A stretch of DNA of 64,000 bases from Podospora pseudocomata (GCF_035222375.1 NC_085891.1:2418001-2482000); one strand, 5' to 3'; positions 45,134 to 57,324 are shown, counted from the first letter of the stretch. The notes: a model not told the origin generated them from the letters alone. Numbers and translations are program-made.

Positions 45134-47831
45134 GTCTGTGGTTTGAGCGGTCCTTGGCTCCAGATTGCCTGCTTGATTTGGGGTTTTTGGTCCGCTCTCT
45201 CTCTCTCCGTTGTTGTCGTTCGTCCGGTTCGCGGGTTTGTTGTATGATTGCCGGTTGGTGGGTTGGGTTGCAGTTGGGGGGGTTCGGTTCGAGAAAGATG
45301 TTGATGCTTGATGGAGGAGAAGGAGTCGAGAAAGGTTCTGAGTGGGGGTTCGGGAGGAAGGGAAGGCGAGGTGTGGCCTTGATTCGGGGAGGCTTATCAC
45401 ACCGAGTGATATAGGTACGGTACGCGGGGGAGTTGATGGGTTGGAAGTGTCAAATTCATGGAAGGACCCCTGATCAAAAATATTTGTTCTATGCATTCTG
45501 GGGGCTAGGGCATTATCGTGGCATTGCACACTGTCACTGCCATCGTCGGCAGTGTGGTTTTTGTTTTGTTTTCCTCATTTTTATTGATGCACACCAACAA
45601 GGCATGAGGGAAACAAGTAAAATGTGACAAGATCACCTTGAGAGTGATTGGATCCTGCGATCGAGAGGCAAGAAACGTTCTTCGCGTTGATTTTCCTTGC
45701 TTTTTTCTTCTGTTCGCCTAGGTTTCGGCCAATCTTGGATGAGGGGTGGCAGGATTGGCAGGATTGACTGTTTCAGGGTTAGGATGGAAGAATTTGCTCA
45801 GGGTTGGAGGATGGGAAAGAAGCAATTCTCGATCATGGAACAGTGCGAACTCCCCTTCCTCGTGTAGTAGGGGGGTGGGAATCGGGAATGCCAAGACTAG
45901 GAAGGAATGCGCTAGTGTGCAGGTTGTAACTTTAACTGGACCGCTGCCAGAAATGTTCACTGTTTCCCACTGGGAATGGGGGAAAGTTTGTGAATACCGG
46001 TGGGGGAGAGAGTTGCATGACGCCACGATATGCCTGCTGGTTTACATTGGCAGCGGGATGGCGCGCGACCATCCCCCCCGATAGAAGGCGTGGTGTATGC
46101 ACCAACCGATCGGGGTTTTGCTCCGGGGTTGTTTGATAGGTTGAAAGGGAAAAGATGAGGCGTGCGAGAGAACGGTCGAGGCTGCGCCAGGTGGGCTTTT
46201 AGGGGCTGGGCAAAAGTGCATCACGCAGGGGGTTATTACATATCGATGTGATGGGGAGGCCGGTGGAGGGAACTCTTGGATCGAGAACAATCCAAACCAG
46301 GGGATAGCGAGTTGGCAGCGACAAGAAAGAAGGAAAGAGAGAAGGAAAATGTGTCGAACCGAACCAGGAAACGGTATATTAAATCCATCCCGCTCAGTGT
46401 TGAGTCTCTCGGCGGCGGCGGCATCATTGCCCTGTGTGGTAAGTGGTTTAGCGAGTAGGGAGTGCTGCCGGTTGTTGATGGCGGTTGGGAAACGAAATAC
46501 CGGTACCGGTAAATGCGAGGTGTGTGTGTGTGTGTATAGAACAACAAAAGATGGCAAAAAGACCGATCTCTTTTGGGGGGTATAACACGAGTCGGGATAT
46601 AGTCCGGGTCTCCCCTCTCTTTATATCGTTACAGTATATCATTGACGGCAAAGCCAAGATTTTGCAAGCATGGTAAGGCAATATGTGTCCGGATGGGTTG
46701 GTGGCATGGCATGGGAGAAAGAAACCGCTCACTTTGTTCAAGATGCATCGGTTGCTACCGCCGCTTATACACAGCTGACCCTGACAGCATGTGCCAACAT
46801 GGCGGTTTGATATTGAGCCGGTTGGATTAGCTGGCGCGCCGGCGGCTTGTCTCTCATATATTGCGGAGTTGACAGCCGAGCACCAGCACCAAGCGACGTG
46901 TGCCCACCGCCCAAGACCTCGAAAACCGGGTTCGCGAGGATAAAACAGCAAGAAGGATCGTTACGTCCGGCTCTTCGGAGCCGCCAGGGTTGCGTTCTTG
47001 GGAGGTGGTTGTCGAGGTGTTATTGTTTGTCCAAGGTAGAGTTAGCCCATGGCAAGAAAACGCGTACACTGATTTGTGGATGGCAGTTGAAGTGATAGTA
47101 CCTTAACCAGCTTGGCTCTCGGCAATACCGTCGTCACTCGCGGAGAATTTATCTTGTCTACGACGGTATCGATATATGAAGGGGTTGTATCAGCCATTGG
47201 TTCGGGTCGTTTGGGTCTGGCTCGCTTTTTGTTCAGGACCTGCCTGCCTACTTTGGTAGGTATGGGAGCGATGAAATTGAGGTCCTTATTTCCCTCGTCT
47301 TCCTTGGTTTTGTGAATGGCGGACTTTGGACGAGTGTATTCGTATGCCTCCTCCTGTCAGTGACAAGGCTTTAAGCACAAGTTCAAAGCCACATTCCTCC
47401 CCTACCTACTTTCAGAGCTTGTTCAGGCCGGGGTGGCTAGCGCAACCCACCCCGAAAACCTGCCGGGGAAGGGGATCGATTGGTGGATTGAAGTGATGGA
47501 AGAGGTCTGGTTGGACCGGGTTTCTGTCCGTCCCGCCCCCCGGAGGAGGGCATGTTCAAATTCACATTCCCATCATTCACGCCTCTTTCTCTCACTACGA
47601 TGTCTGGTCCCTGCCCTGTTCCTTGCTAGCACGATCTCTCCTTCCTGTCAAGTGGCCACTAGCCTGTTAATGTCAATGTGTCAGAAGACGTGGACAGGTC
47701 GCTAGGGGTCCGGGGAAAGGCGTCCAAAGAGTGTGCTTGCAGGATCATCTTGCCTGCCTTAGTTGATGGGTAGTTGCTGCCATGTTCCCTGTCGTTTCCT
47801 GCGAGGAGAAGTGAAAGCGGAAGGAAGCAAC

Positions 47832-47869
47832 GGTGGTGGTGATGGTGGTGGTGGTGATGGTGGTGGTGG
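47832..47869 (+). repeat. (GGT)n/(GAT) trinucleotide tract
   Basis: GGTGGTGGTGATGGTGGTGGTGGTGATGG-type units; CCACCATCACC-rich on the minus strand. Confidence 0.8.
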
Positions 47870-49187
47870 CGAGCCGTGAGCAAGAAAGCTACGATGATCA
47901 AGCAAACAGATTGACCGAGTCATCTGGAAGGGATCGTGGTATGGGTTGGTTCTTTACTGTCACAACAATGAAATATGGGTATTGTACTGTGTTTGTTGTG
48001 TCTCGGCCGGTTCGTCGGTATCATCTCCTGTCTTGGTCTCTCGGGGTCCGGCTCGGGGGAGTAGTAGTGTTCACCTCACCTTTCATCTCACCGGTCGGTG
48101 CAAGGGCGGACCTATATCGCGTGCACTTTCCTGTTTCTGTTTAGATTTTGCTTTTTTACCAAGATGCATTTTTCTTCTTGATGGAATCTGGTTAGAACGA
48201 TGGGGTTATGTATGTCTTGTATGAGTGTTGTGTGTGCCGAGGGCTCGTTGGTATTTTGTCGACATTGACATCAGCGAGACATCGACGTCTTTCCTCTCTG
48301 TCGCCGAATAACAGCTGCAGTTCAGACTCGCATCTTGTTATGGTCCCGTCAGCATGCTTTCAAGCTGCAAATGCCAGCTCATGGCGTGTTGCTTTTTCTT
48401 CAGGACCTTGTTCTGTACACTCTTATCATTCCTCGCACTGTCCGTGACGTTGTGGTCTCTTCGCGCACGCTTCACAATGAGCTGGCGACTGGAATCTACC
48501 ACTGAGATCTCGTTACGGCCTACGGTAAGTGGGCGACCACGGGCCGGATACATATTCGTCGTATAGTTGTACTCAAAAGCGTGGAATCAATAGTCCTTCG
48601 GGAGTGGCAGGATGAGGCTTGCAGGTTGCAGGTTTGATTGCTCTTCTGTGGCAAGCATTGTGCAGCAACGTTCGGCACGGTGCTTGCTATTGACTAGACC
48701 GCGCATACAGCCTACATATAACATACCCTGGCTTTTTTGGGTTGGCTTTGACACATGCCAAGAAGTTGGGGAAAAGGGTCGTGGTTGAGATGTGAGATAT
48801 CATGGAGGCGTTGGGCTTTGGGTTGGGTGTTTCTGCTGCATAGGATGAAGCATCCGTTAAGGAATTGACGTTTTGAGATTGAATTGCTCGTAAACAATTA
48901 CATTGATCAAGCAGCGGAAAGTAAAAAAGGGTTTGTCAAGTGGGCACAAAGAGGGGTGTTTATGACAGGCGAAAGTAAACAAACACCATGCCACACATCA
49001 CCAACTCCTCAAACTAGCATCTGCACCTCCTGCTCAGCCAGATTAAAAGACAGAAATGTATTACCACAAAAATATACAGTCTCGCTATCTTATCTAACAT
49101 GCCCTTCTCCCCCCCCACCACCTGTTTTCCCTTTCTCTTGATTTTACTATCCCAACACAAGCAAATAACTCATGGCGCAAAATATGC

Positions 49188-52100
49188 TCACTCCTCATCA
49201 TCATCACCGGCATCAGCCATGTTGACATCCGCCTTATCCTCACGCTGCTCCTCCTCCTTCTCACCCCCTCCCTCACCAGCACCGCCCTCATCCTCTTCCT
49301 CCTCATCACTATCCACCACCCGTCCAGCCCGCCTGCTCCTCTTCGCCTGCCGTCTCGTAACCGTCTCCTCCTCATCATCATCCCTAATCTGGGGACTACT
49401 CTCCCGATCAACCGCCATCCTATCTCCCTCATCCTCACTCCCCTCACTCCTCTGCCGCCTAGTATTCGCCCCCCTCCTATAAGTATCCTCCTCATCCTCA
49501 GTACCCGAAGACCGGTCCTCAGACCTCGACGAGCGCTTCGAATTCCGGTCCATCTTCCTCTCCGTCCTCTCAAGCGGATCCTCCTGCCCGTTATAACCCC
49601 CCCCTTCCTCATCAGACGAGTCCACCACAATCTCCGCACTCTTATACTTCCCACCCTTCTCCGCCTCCTTCCTACTGGCCAGCCTGACCCTCTTCTTCGG
49701 TGGCGCCCTCCCCCCACCCTCACCAGCATCGCTCTCCTCATCCCCCGTCTCATCCCTCCTCCTCGACCCCTTTTTCTTCTTCTCCGCCCTCCCCTTTCTG
49801 GGCCTCTGCGTCGACGGCTCCCCAGACCTCTCCCTCCTCGCCCTCTCCCCGCCTCCACCGCCAGACCTCTTTTTCCTCTTGACTTTCTCTCCAGTCTCAC
49901 TATCAGTAGTCAACTCGGCCTCCATCCTGGCCTTCTCTTCCTCCGCCCTCTGCTCCGCCAAAATCCTATCCCTCGCCGCAATCTCCTCACGCTCCTTCCT
50001 GATCTTCTCCTGCCTAAGCCTCTCCGCTTCCTCGGCCTTCCTCCTCTCCTCCTCCTTGCGACGGAGCTCGGCCTGGCGCTGCTGGATGGCGGCGTCGCGC
50101 TTTTCCTTGTTCTTAGCTTCGTACTCCTTCTGCGCTTGGAGGGCACGGTTGAGCTGGTTGCGCACAGTGTTGCGCGCCATGTTGGCTCTCTGCTCAATAT
50201 CGTGCTTGGGATAGGGGGGGTTAGGTCCGGCAGCGATCTCATCGAGCGTCTTGATCGCTTGTTCCAGACCCTCAGCTGCTTGCTCGAGCTGGAAGGAGTT
50301 GCGGTCTTGGGAGGCGAATTGCCGGAGGGTGTCGGCGAGCATGATCTGAACATAAGCAACGTTGAACTTGAAGTGGGCTTGCTCAGGGGCGACCTTGAGG
50401 GCCTGGTTTTGCGGTCAGCATCCAGTCAACAGACAACAAAAAGGGTAAGCAAACATACCTTCTGAGCGTACTCCAACGCCATGTTGTAATGCTCAATAAA
50501 CTTCTTATCCGTCCTCGCCTTGTTCAACCAAGTCCTTCCCAAGCAGGACAGGATGCCCGCATCGTTCGCCTTGCCCTCCTTGCTAAGCGCAATCTCGTAG
50601 CTCTCAATCGCTTTGCTAAACTGCCCAAGTTCGGTGTAAATGTGCCCGAGATTGACGAAGACGTGGGCATCCTGAACTGTCTCTTTCACCTTGAGGAACG
50701 CCTGCAACGCAGTCTTGGCATCTTTCTTGTCCTCAACCAACGCGATGGCAACACCCTGAGCTGCGTACGCATTCTTAGGCTCGAGCTGCAGGGCCTTGTC
50801 GAAGAATTCAACCGCGCGGCTGTACATACTGCTGCGCTTCTGCCTGTCCTGTTCGCTCTCGCGGCGCATTTCTCTGGCGGATCCCAACAGCAAGTTGCCC
50901 ATTCCAACAAGAGCATAGCGGTCGTGTTTGTCGTAGTTTTGTAGCGTGTGCTTGTAGTGGCGGTGCTCGGGGTCCTCGTTGATGTTGGCGGGTCTCTTTT
51001 TGGCACTGAGCTTGCCGAGGAACCAACCATAGAGGGCGCGGACTTCAAGATCCGACGGGTTGTCCTGGTAGAGCTTCGCAACGGCATCGGGACCCTCCTT
51101 GTTGGGGTTCTTGCGAAGCTTGATGTACGCAAGCCTGGCGCGGGCATCCGTGTAGTTGCTGTGCCTGCTCAGAAGGCGCTCGTAAGTTTCGATAGCCTTA
51201 TCGACATCCCCTTCATACTCGTAGCTCCTGCCAAGGTTGAAAGAGATGGTGGTAAGAAGAGCATCGGTGTCCACCTCAGTGTCGTTCAGGCTACTGATGC
51301 GGGCGCAGGAGTCGAGGGCCGCTTGGAAGTACTCGGTGGCGAGCTGGTGCTTGCCATCCTGAGAATAAAAGCAGCCAATGTTATTGAGCAGCTGAGGAGG
51401 AAGGTGCTTGCGGATTGCTGACCGGATCACGGCCTGGTCTTCTGCGTCGGCGGGATACTCGGACTTTGGCACCTGATCAATCTCTAACTGCTCAACCTGC
51501 TGGAGGCACTGTAGGGCACGATCTGGGAACTCAGTCTCGTACAACCTCGCCAAATTGAGCAACACAGCGGCATCCGGGAGCATGCCCTTCTTGGGGTCTT
51601 TCCATGCGGTCCGGACCGCCTCGAGGTAGGTGAGCGCCTTCTTGGTCTCGGCAGTCTTGTCTTCCTTGATGGCCGCTGTTTGGTTAGCAAATACCTCCTC
51701 GGCATACAGAGTGCCGAGAAGAATCATAGCCTCCAGGTTCTTGGACTGTTGAATCATCTTTTCCAGACGCAACTTCGCCTCTCCGAGATCATTTCTGAGC
51801 ACGGAAAGCTGGGCGAGGCCAAACTTGGCTGGCAGGTAGCCGCGCTCTACACCACCTCTGGCATCATCAGCACGTCTGTAATAGTCGCTCGCCTTATCCA
51901 GATTCCCCTCATAATGCTCCTTTCGAGCAAGAAGGTACCAACCGTCGCTAGCAATAGCGTTGACATCGGTGTACTGAATAGCTTTGTGAGCAAGGGAGTC
52001 GACATTGGGGAACTGCTTCCGGGCGAGGAAGTAACCGGCGAAAGTGGCGCACGTCAAGGGGAGATTCTTGTCGCGCTTGAATGAGTCTTGGGTGTACTCG

Positions 52101-53068
52101 GTCATGGCTTTCTTGTAATATCGGAGGAACTCTGGGCTGTTGGTTGGTACTTGGCTACTCGCATCGAGGTAGTAAAGGCCAAGCAAGATCTTGGCAATCT
52201 TGGAATCTGGGCTGATCTCCAGTGATCTCTCCCAAGCTCCCTTCGCATCATCCTTGTAGCCTAGCTGCCAAAGACAGCACCCAACACCAATGCGCGGGTC
52301 TGGGTCAACGAGGTCTGGCATCTTGGCCAAGACATCTTGGTAGGCGGCCAGTGATTCCTGATACTTGGCCAGCGAGAAAAGCGCCCGCGCCTTGCCCATC
52401 GAGGCCAGCATGTTCTTCCCGTGCGACACCCTGATGGCCTCCTCGAATGACTTGAGCGCATTGCGCACATGTTCGCTCTTCTGGACGTCGACACCGTTGG
52501 GGTCCTGACTGGGACTTTGAAGGGAGGCCTTGAGCAGAAGAAGAACACCGCGGGCCAAGAACAGCGGTGGGAAAGCGGGGTTGAGTCTCGAAGCGTCGTT
52601 CAAGCTCTGTGTGGCCTGCTGCAAGTAATACTCCTTCGTCCTCGCGTCGGTGCCCTCGGGGGCGACTCTTGGGGCCTCTCTGCTCTTCCACAGGTACATC
52701 CAGCACAAACAGGTGATAACTGTCAGTTTTTCGCGCTGATTGCTCTGCATGGCAACTACACCGCGGCTGAGTATCTCAATGGCAAAGTCGACCTTTTTCT
52801 GCTTGGCATAGGCAAGAGCCACCGTCATCCAGTAGGTGCGGGCAGCATGCTCCATCTCGAGAAGGGTGCACAGTTCGGTCGGGTCATCGGCGAGCTCTTC
52901 GAGGTTTACTTCGACAGCCTGGGGGTCCTCATCTTGGTCTTGGGCCGAGTCTTGTACGGGAATATCGATCGTTTGAGGGATGTCGGCAAAGCGCCTGCTT
53001 GTAGGGGCATGGGTAGCCAGTCCGTTGGCGGCCCCATTGAGGGAGCCATTGGCGTAGGTTGAAGCCAT
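49188..53068 (-). CDS. ctr9: Ctr9, TPR subunit of the Paf1 transcription elongation complex
   Basis: Two exons on the minus strand: 53068-50459 and 50402-49188, joined across a 56-nt intron (GTATGT...GCTGACC...CCAG), giving 1274 residues. The first ~900 residues are consecutive tetratricopeptide repeats (for example YQESLAAYQDVLAKMPDLVD, AIETYERLLSRHSNYTDARARLAYIKL, FFDKALQLEPKNAYAAQGVAIALV), preceded by VNLEELADDPTELCTLLE. This order is typical of Ctr9. After the TPR array comes a long Lys/Glu/Arg coiled coil, then a basic and acidic low-complexity tail with SSDEE and DSDEEEED blocks ending in DDDEE. Ctr9 scaffolds Paf1C on RNA polymerase II and supports H2B ubiquitination and H3K4/K36 methylation during elongation. 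The start gives MASTYANGSLNG, with no in-frame upstream alternative that adds conserved sequence. Confidence 0.92.
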
Positions 53069-54620
53069 TCTGGCTGTCGTGATGGCGCCGCAGAACTCGA
53101 GTGTTCACTGGTGGACTTCGAATGACAGAAGCCGAGGTGCTGCGGGTCGATTGTTGATGGCCTCGAATCGGCGGCGCGTTTGGTTGATAAAATCGACGGG
53201 CTAGTTGGGTGTTGGGTTTTGCATCGATTGGTTGTAGAAAATATCATCAACTGGCTTACGATGGGTCGAATTAAAGTTGGAATATGAAAAATCTCATGGT
53301 GGAAAGATCCGAGCGGCGCAGGGTCGGTTGCGACAAGGTTTGGTTGAAGGTGGGTGATGATGGAATTGGAAGCTCGCGGTGGCAGCGCCGATTGTCGCGT
53401 CACGACGAGACGAGCAGCAGTTGATGAGGCTGAAAGGCGTGGGGCGGCTGACCCATGCAAAGATTTTAAGATGCTGCAGATCCCGGCACTTTCGAGGCAT
53501 TTCTATTGGCTGCTATCTGTGGGTCTTTTGGAGAAAACCACCCCTGAACAACAAGGCTGCCACCAAAAGTACCATTGTCGACCCCCTCACCTGTTCCAAG
53601 TCGAGGACAAGAAAAAGGTCTAAATTTGGGTTTTTTATTTCTTTTTCGACTTCTATACTCATTCACTATCTTTGACATCTCTGTGGCGCTGTGTCTGATG
53701 AAGAAGTCTTTGTTTTGCAACCACACGTGCTAGCTTTGTTGACCTCGTTCTAACTCTCATCAGATATTGACTGCACTTTTTCCTACCATCCGTATCATAG
53801 ATGAATTTAATCTTACTCTTATCAAGTCTATCTACCTTCTGGCTGCCTCGCTTACTCTGGTGAATATCTTCAGCCTTCAATCTGCAGCAGCACTGCCTTG
53901 CTCCTCAATCCTGCCAATGAGCGCTCTCAACATTGTTTTGAAGTGAGGAATCGATGGAACCCCTCCCGTCCGATATGTACCGCTGCTATCTCCCGGGCCA
54001 AAGAGAGACGGAGCAAGTCAAAGATTTCCTTCGGCCGATAAAATGCCAGACATGTTCTCACTCCCCTCCCTCTCCACCGAGTCCCCGACCCACGTGGAGG
54101 GCAGGTCACCAGTGAATGGCAGCTCCGCCAGGTGCAGAAAGAACCAGAGTGAATCGAATGTGCAAGGCTGCCTCTTTTCCCTGCTTTCGCCGACCTATTC
54201 AGTCTCCATCCCTCTTCTCACCGCGCAGCCTCTGACTCTCCATCCTGTACACAAAGCCGGAAACACAACTCTGACAAAAGCGACATCACGATGGACCTCT
54301 CCTGTTAATCAGCGCCAGCCGCCGCTGCACCCCAATTTACGTTGATCGGAACACCCGTTCATTTTCTTGTTCCATCAGTCGTTCACAATCAATCACCTGT
54401 CAAGGACTCGATCACTCGCCAAGACAGGGCAAACGACAACAACCAGCTCATTCACTCATTACTTTGTTCTAAGCGACCTTGGTCTGTCTGGTGTGAACCA
54501 AGGCCTTTGAAACTTCACCCACCGAGCTGCTACTTATCTATCTTAACAACAGTTTTTCTCCTTAATCACCATTTTGTGGGGTATCCCCAGCATCAACAAT
54601 CAAGGAAATCAGTTAACAAG
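53069..54620. other. Divergent intergenic region between ctr9 and the SR-tailed membrane protein gene
   Basis: About 1.55 kb shared by two head-to-head genes. The frame of the right-hand gene stays open back to 54342, but that extension reads like a leader (no conserved or low-complexity protein signal), and ACAAG-ATGGCT at 54621 is the better start. Nothing else is recognised. Confidence 0.5.
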
Positions 54621-56489
54621 ATGGCTCCTATAATATACCTGACCAGCCAGGTCCCCAGGTACTCAACCACTCGCCGAGATGTCGACCCCCACTGCTATGG
54701 GTGGGATTGCCTCAGTGAAGGTGGCCAGGTTGGGGTAGTTCTGGTGATCATATTCTCTTTTGGTCTGGGGTGGTATATGTGGCGCAAACTTGGCCAGCCT
54801 GAGACTGCCTCCTCACGGCGATGGAGTATGATCACCGGCCTAGCGTCTTTGCCTCGCCTCTCCCGCCCTGGCACCCCATCTGGACGTCCTGAAAGTCGCA
54901 GAATGTCTGGGTCTATTTATCGCCAAGGCCACAGATTCTCGGGTTCTATTCACCGTCGGTCGCAGTCTCGCCCAATTTCTCTGGAAAGCATCAGGGAGGA
55001 GAGGGATCGCCAGCCTGGGGAGTCAGAAAGCAGTGCCAGTCCCCAATGCCCATCGTCAGGGCATATTGAGATGGTGAAGACTGTAGGCGGGAACCACCAG
55101 CCTCCGGTCATACCACCTCCTCCAGGCCCTGCGCCTATGCTATGGACCGCCGGTCCAACGCTAGTATTTATTCACCCTCCTGCTTACCCGCTCAGCTTTT
55201 CGAACAGTGGTCGTGCGAACGAAATTCGTTTCTCGTCTGCTGTAGGACAGCCAGTTCCCTTCCAACCCTACCCCTTTCCATATCAATACGGTCCAGGCCC
55301 ATTACCCCCTTTCCCCAAAGGCATGGGCATACCTCCGAACGGGCCTGTTCCACCACCAAATCAGGGAAATGGACCTCAGGCCACCGATAACAACCCAACC
55401 GGCCCATCACAACCAAGTGCACCCAGCCGACCAGCTGAGAACCGCCGCAGATCTTGGTTTCCCTTCTTCCACCACAAACGCCCCACCCCCGGTCACGCAA
55501 GATCAATCTCGGAGTCAGCCATTTCCACCCTCCAACCTGAGCTCTCCTCCTTGCGCCTCCCACCCATGGAAGAACCTGATATCAACCGTCTTCGACACCA
55601 GTCGTCAATCCGACTAATCGATCGCTCTCCCTCTCCACGGCAGCACTCCCCCTGTCCGTATCCCCGGATTGGATACTGCAACCAATCGCCAAGTCACAAT
55701 CTCGACTCTGACAGCGAGGGGATCCACCCCTCTGAGCTTAGTCTAACCTCTGTCGGGACTAGCATGAGGGTCCACGATGGGATACCGCCCTCTGAGGTGT
55801 CTGATTTTGGCAGGGATCCTCACTTGGAGGAGTATAGTCCTGAGAGGAGGAGACAGAGGAGCTTGAAGAGATCTGGGGACCCGAAGAGGGGGAATGAGAG
55901 CGATGCTGATGATGAGGAGGATGGGGGTAGGTTTCAGGGGAGGAGGGAGAGAAGGAGGGGGAGGAGGAGGAGAGGCCCGCCAAGTGAGGATATTCAGTTT
56001 CCCAGTCCGGAGGTGCAGAGAGTGACGTTTGCTGAGCCGAGGAGGGAGAGCGGCGGTGGGAGGGAGAGGGGGAGAAGACGGGAGATGACACCTGCGCCGA
56101 AGGGGAACAGAAAAAGATCTGGGGAGCGGTCTCCTGAACGTCGGTATAGAGATCGCTCTTGTGAACGGACTCGTGAAGGATCTTTGGAGCGGGCTCGGAG
56201 GCGTAGTGAGAGGTCACCTACTCGTCAACGCAGGGAGCAGTCTCGCGAAGGCGGCGCATCTTTGCGTCGATACAGAGGCCGATCTCGTGAACATTCCCCT
56301 AGGACTCGCCACAGAAACATATCTCCTGACTCGTCTGACGAGAGGACATGCACGCCTCCTCCCCGCCGCAGAACCCAGCCCCGCGAGAGAGACGGTGTCC
56401 ACCATTCGAGGGAGAATCACAGGAGCAGGAACAATCTTTTGGGAAGGTTACGGGCTTTTCGGATGGAGATGAGGGGGGAGCGGTACTAG
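54621..56489 (+). CDS. Single-pass membrane protein with Pro-rich middle and SR/Arg-rich C-terminal tail, function unknown
   Basis: A single exon of 622 residues. A short N-terminal part with two Cys (HCYGWDCLSEGG) precedes one transmembrane segment VGVVLVIIFSFGLGWYMW (about residues 39-56) followed by RK, so the large C-terminal part is probably cytosolic. There is no clear cleavable signal peptide. The middle (about 180-270) is Pro/Gly/Tyr-rich (FQPYPFPYQYGPGPLPPFPK). The C-terminal ~250 residues are Arg/Ser/Glu-rich with RSPERRYRDRS, RSERSPTRQRRE and RGRSREHSPRTR blocks, like the RS domains of splicing factors. Such 'TM + SR-like tail' proteins occur as unannotated proteins in sordariomycetes; I know of no assigned function. 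Codon choice shifts from C-rich to G-rich between the two halves. Confidence 0.7.
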   Translation: MAPIIYLTSQVPRYSTTRRDVDPHCYGWDCLSEGGQVGVVLVIIFSFGLGWYMWRKLGQPETASSRRWSMITGLASLPRLSRPGTPSGRPESRRMSGSIYRQGHRFSGSIHRRSQSRPISLESIREERDRQPGESESSASPQCPSSGHIEMVKTVGGNHQPPVIPPPPGPAPMLWTAGPTLVFIHPPAYPLSFSNSGRANEIRFSSAVGQPVPFQPYPFPYQYGPGPLPPFPKGMGIPPNGPVPPPNQGNGPQATDNNPTGPSQPSAPSRPAENRRRSWFPFFHHKRPTPGHARSISESAISTLQPELSSLRLPPMEEPDINRLRHQSSIRLIDRSPSPRQHSPCPYPRIGYCNQSPSHNLDSDSEGIHPSELSLTSVGTSMRVHDGIPPSEVSDFGRDPHLEEYSPERRRQRSLKRSGDPKRGNESDADDEEDGGRFQGRRERRRGRRRRGPPSEDIQFPSPEVQRVTFAEPRRESGGGRERGRRREMTPAPKGNRKRSGERSPERRYRDRSCERTREGSLERARRRSERSPTRQRREQSREGGASLRRYRGRSREHSPRTRHRNISPDSSDERTCTPPPRRRTQPRERDGVHHSRENHRSRNNLLGRLRAFRMEMRGERY

Positions 56490-57324
56490 TCTCCGTCTCT
56501 TCCACCGCCGACACGCATTTTTCTTTCTCGGTGATACCCATTCTTTCTTTTTTTTTTCATGCCTAGGGAGGCGCCTGTTACAGTTTCAGGAGCTATTTAT
56601 TTTATCAGGGGTTTCAAATTTGCGGTATAGGTATATATACCTAGCGTTCTGTACAATAAAAATACACCACACAATCCACCAGCAATCTATCAAGGATGCA
56701 CAGCGAGGAACAAAAATCAATTTTCAGTGAAGGCATGAGGGGTGATGGCCTCTTTTTCTCAGATTTTTAACCTCGTTTTATGGACATCTCTGAAAGGCAG
56801 ACTTGGGTGTAGGACGACAAAATGGCGTTTTTGCGGGCATTGGGCATTAGGCATTGGAGATGGTGATTTGGATGATATCATGGGGGCTGGTTGGTCGTTT
56901 TTGGGCGTTGATGGTTGGGGCAATTCATGGCCAGCACTGCAGAAGGCCAAAAGGACAAGGGGGTGTTTCATGTGAGGATTTCTTTATTGTTGTTATTACT
57001 ACAACAGGTTAACAGTGGTTCTTTGTTTTTTGGGGGTGCGACAAAGTCCTGGGGTCATTGGGGACTGGATGGTGAGAGTGTTCTCAGGGCAGGTAATTTT
57101 TTAACTTACCAGTACACTATGATTTCTAGGCATTAAAGCCTGAGAGCTGGGTGGAAGGAGAGACACTCCAATACTCCAGAACCAACATTCCTCTAGGTTT
57201 AATAGGCTCCTATAAAGGAATCACATCATGAAAATCACATCAATGTTCGATGCTTGTGATTTCGTCTCTTTCTAACATTACAGCAAAGAGGTCTGATAAC
57301 CTTTCGTTCTGTCTCTTCATACTC
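56490..57324. other. Convergent intergenic region
   Basis: About 830 bp between two 3' ends. It holds T-runs and AATAAA-like signals (CAATAAAAATAC near 56653) for the plus-strand gene. No gene is seen. Confidence 0.5.

Larger units (their letters stand above)
34815..49187. other. About 14.4 kb gene-free region upstream of the homeobox gene
   Basis: It lies between the homeobox ATG and the ctr9 stop, both genes pointing left, so it is upstream DNA of the homeobox gene only. Long open frames at 35480-36643 (minus) overlap each other in two frames, are Pro/His/Thr-rich and show no domain; I treat them as compositional. From about 43 to 48.5 kb the plus strand is strongly G/T-rich, so the minus strand is C/A-rich like fungal leaders. 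Microsatellites, G-runs and GTAC palindromes are scattered through it. No tRNA or 5S rRNA was recognised. Long 5' leaders, distal promoters or non-coding RNAs are possible. Confidence 0.5.

Noticed and set aside
49094-49900. Arg/Gly-rich minus-strand frame within the ctr9 tail
   Set aside because: It is an out-of-frame shadow of the ctr9 C-terminal low-complexity region on the same strand.
54342-54620. N-terminal extension of the SR-tailed protein
   Set aside because: The frame is open by chance; the sequence lacks conservation-like signal, and the ATG at 54621 has good context immediately before the membrane domain.
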